A stretch of DNA of 50,235 nt from Nevskia soli DSM 19509 (GTDB lineage: Bacteria; Pseudomonadota; Gammaproteobacteria; Nevskiales; Nevskiaceae). The position numbers were made by a program, and so were the translations under genes. Position 1 is the first letter of the stretch. The number at the start of each line of letters is the position of its first letter. Below are positions 49,737 through 50,235 of this stretch, one piece after another. Where the stretch lies: contig NZ_JONR01000036.1 in assembly GCF_000711955.1 (NCBI RefSeq), positions 1 through 50,235 of the forward strand, in the 5' to 3' direction. Under the pieces are notes generated by a model. That model worked only from the letters and a program-made list of their open reading frames with translations, was not told where the DNA came from and did not search any database.

Positions 49737-50024
49737 CGCATCCCCAGCTTTGATAGTCCGCAGAATCGGACAACGATAAATTTAAGACTAGCAACTGCGC
49801 GGAGATCTGTATTGATATGGGTCAATGCGGGATTCCAAGCCAACTATGAAAAATATATCTATTCGTCGCCAATCGAAGCGGCGGCCTGTTTTTATGCGGG
49901 ATTTACGAATGGCTGCGTCGCGTATAGACAATGCTTACGGTTTGACGGTCCAGGCAGTCTCGATTTCCAACGTCGAATAGGCTTCTAATAGCACCGTCGG
50001 AATCACACCGGCGGATGGAGTGAA
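49737..50024. other. AT-richer divergent intergenic region
   Basis: About 290 bp between the response regulator and a plus-strand gene. The part 49750-49870 is clearly richer in A and T than the rest of the window (for example AAAAATATATCTATT near 49847), so it may contain both divergent promoters. No gene is visible. Confidence 0.45.
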
Positions 50025-50235
50025 ATGGTAATGTTTAGTATCGTCGGTGGCGGCGCAGAGCACACCTCCAAGCGTGTACAGCCCGATTGGCGACGGCCGG
50101 CCTGGAACGGCTGGCGCGTTTTGGCGGTGACACTGGCGTTTCTTGCGCCTTATGCCGCGTTCTACCTGCGGATTGTTCACGAAACCGACCCAAACGATCC
50201 CTTGATGACTCCAGCCATGTTGGCGGTACGCTTAG
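50025..50235 (+). CDS. Partial membrane protein, cut by the window end
   Basis: An open frame runs from ATG 50025 (or the ATG at 50031) to the edge: MVMFSIVGGGAEHTSKRVQP, then WRRPAWNGWRVLAVTLAFLA and PYAAFYLRIVHETDPNDP. GGAG at 50017-50020 is better spaced for the second ATG. One transmembrane helix (about residues 31-48) follows a short polar start, so the rest is probably periplasmic or a sensor domain. It is divergent from the unusual response regulator and could be a linked sensor, but only 70 codons are visible and I cannot name the family. Confidence 0.5.
   Translation, partial: MVMFSIVGGGAEHTSKRVQPDWRRPAWNGWRVLAVTLAFLAPYAAFYLRIVHETDPNDPLMTPAMLAVRL

Overview
This is a GC-rich chromosomal window from a Gram-negative proteobacterium. 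An RND tripartite pump, outer-membrane lipoproteins, an Entner-Doudoroff cluster under a HexR-type regulator, a gammaproteobacterial-style RpoD and many dispersed REP-like repeats all point to Gammaproteobacteria, most likely a Nevskiales/Xanthomonadales-type organism. I infer this from gene content and protein style; no rRNA or other marker in the window settles it. I see no tRNA, rRNA, CRISPR array or complete insertion sequence.

Layout. Positions 1-730 hold dispersed repeats, then a secreted serine-hydrolase-like gene (732-1703). Positions 1846-10767 carry a MexEF-OprN-like efflux locus on the minus strand (mexE, mexF, an SDR, an old yellow enzyme, the outer-membrane lipoprotein) and a divergent TetR regulator with two palindromic operator candidates. 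Positions 11363-14822 encode an NTF2-like protein, a secreted esterase and a secreted sedolisin protease. Positions 15507-18355 hold a 40-residue membrane peptide, a broken VapBC pair, an intact MntA-HepT pair and a DJ-1/PfpI protein. Positions 18539-22479 hold a LysR regulator, an APH-type kinase and an acyl-CoA dehydrogenase, separated by repeat blocks. Two more tiny membrane proteins lie at 23100-23219 and 23720-23839, followed by a sulfatase lipoprotein. Positions 25991-32064 are the Entner-Doudoroff unit: edd-eda one way, zwf-pgl-hexR the other, with two identical 15-bp HexR operator candidates between them.

The most striking region is 32078-43615, an alcohol-oxidation regulon. A PQQ-dependent alcohol dehydrogenase with the Asp-x-Asp signature of lanthanide-dependent enzymes is followed by one protein that fuses a XoxJ/MoxJ-like periplasmic binding domain to a cytochrome c domain. 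Around them are acetyl-CoA synthetase, an orphan PqqD, a GAF-AAA+-Fis sigma-54 activator, an aldehyde dehydrogenase and a porin. By reading the DNA I find a sigma-54 (-24/-12) promoter with exact GG-N10-GC spacing ahead of each of the six transcription units. Candidate activator sites (TGTC-N10-GACA-like) lie near them. The proposed pathway is porin entry, periplasmic alcohol oxidation by the PQQ enzyme with electrons passing to the fused cytochrome, aldehyde oxidation, then activation of acetate by Acs; a short adenylate kinase gene follows the porin on the opposite strand.

The right end has a collagen-like lipoprotein, a DUF2970 protein, a spermidine-synthase-like protein, rpoD with a clear terminator, then a less GC-rich stretch with a response regulator whose phosphorylation site is altered and the start of a membrane protein cut by the window edge.
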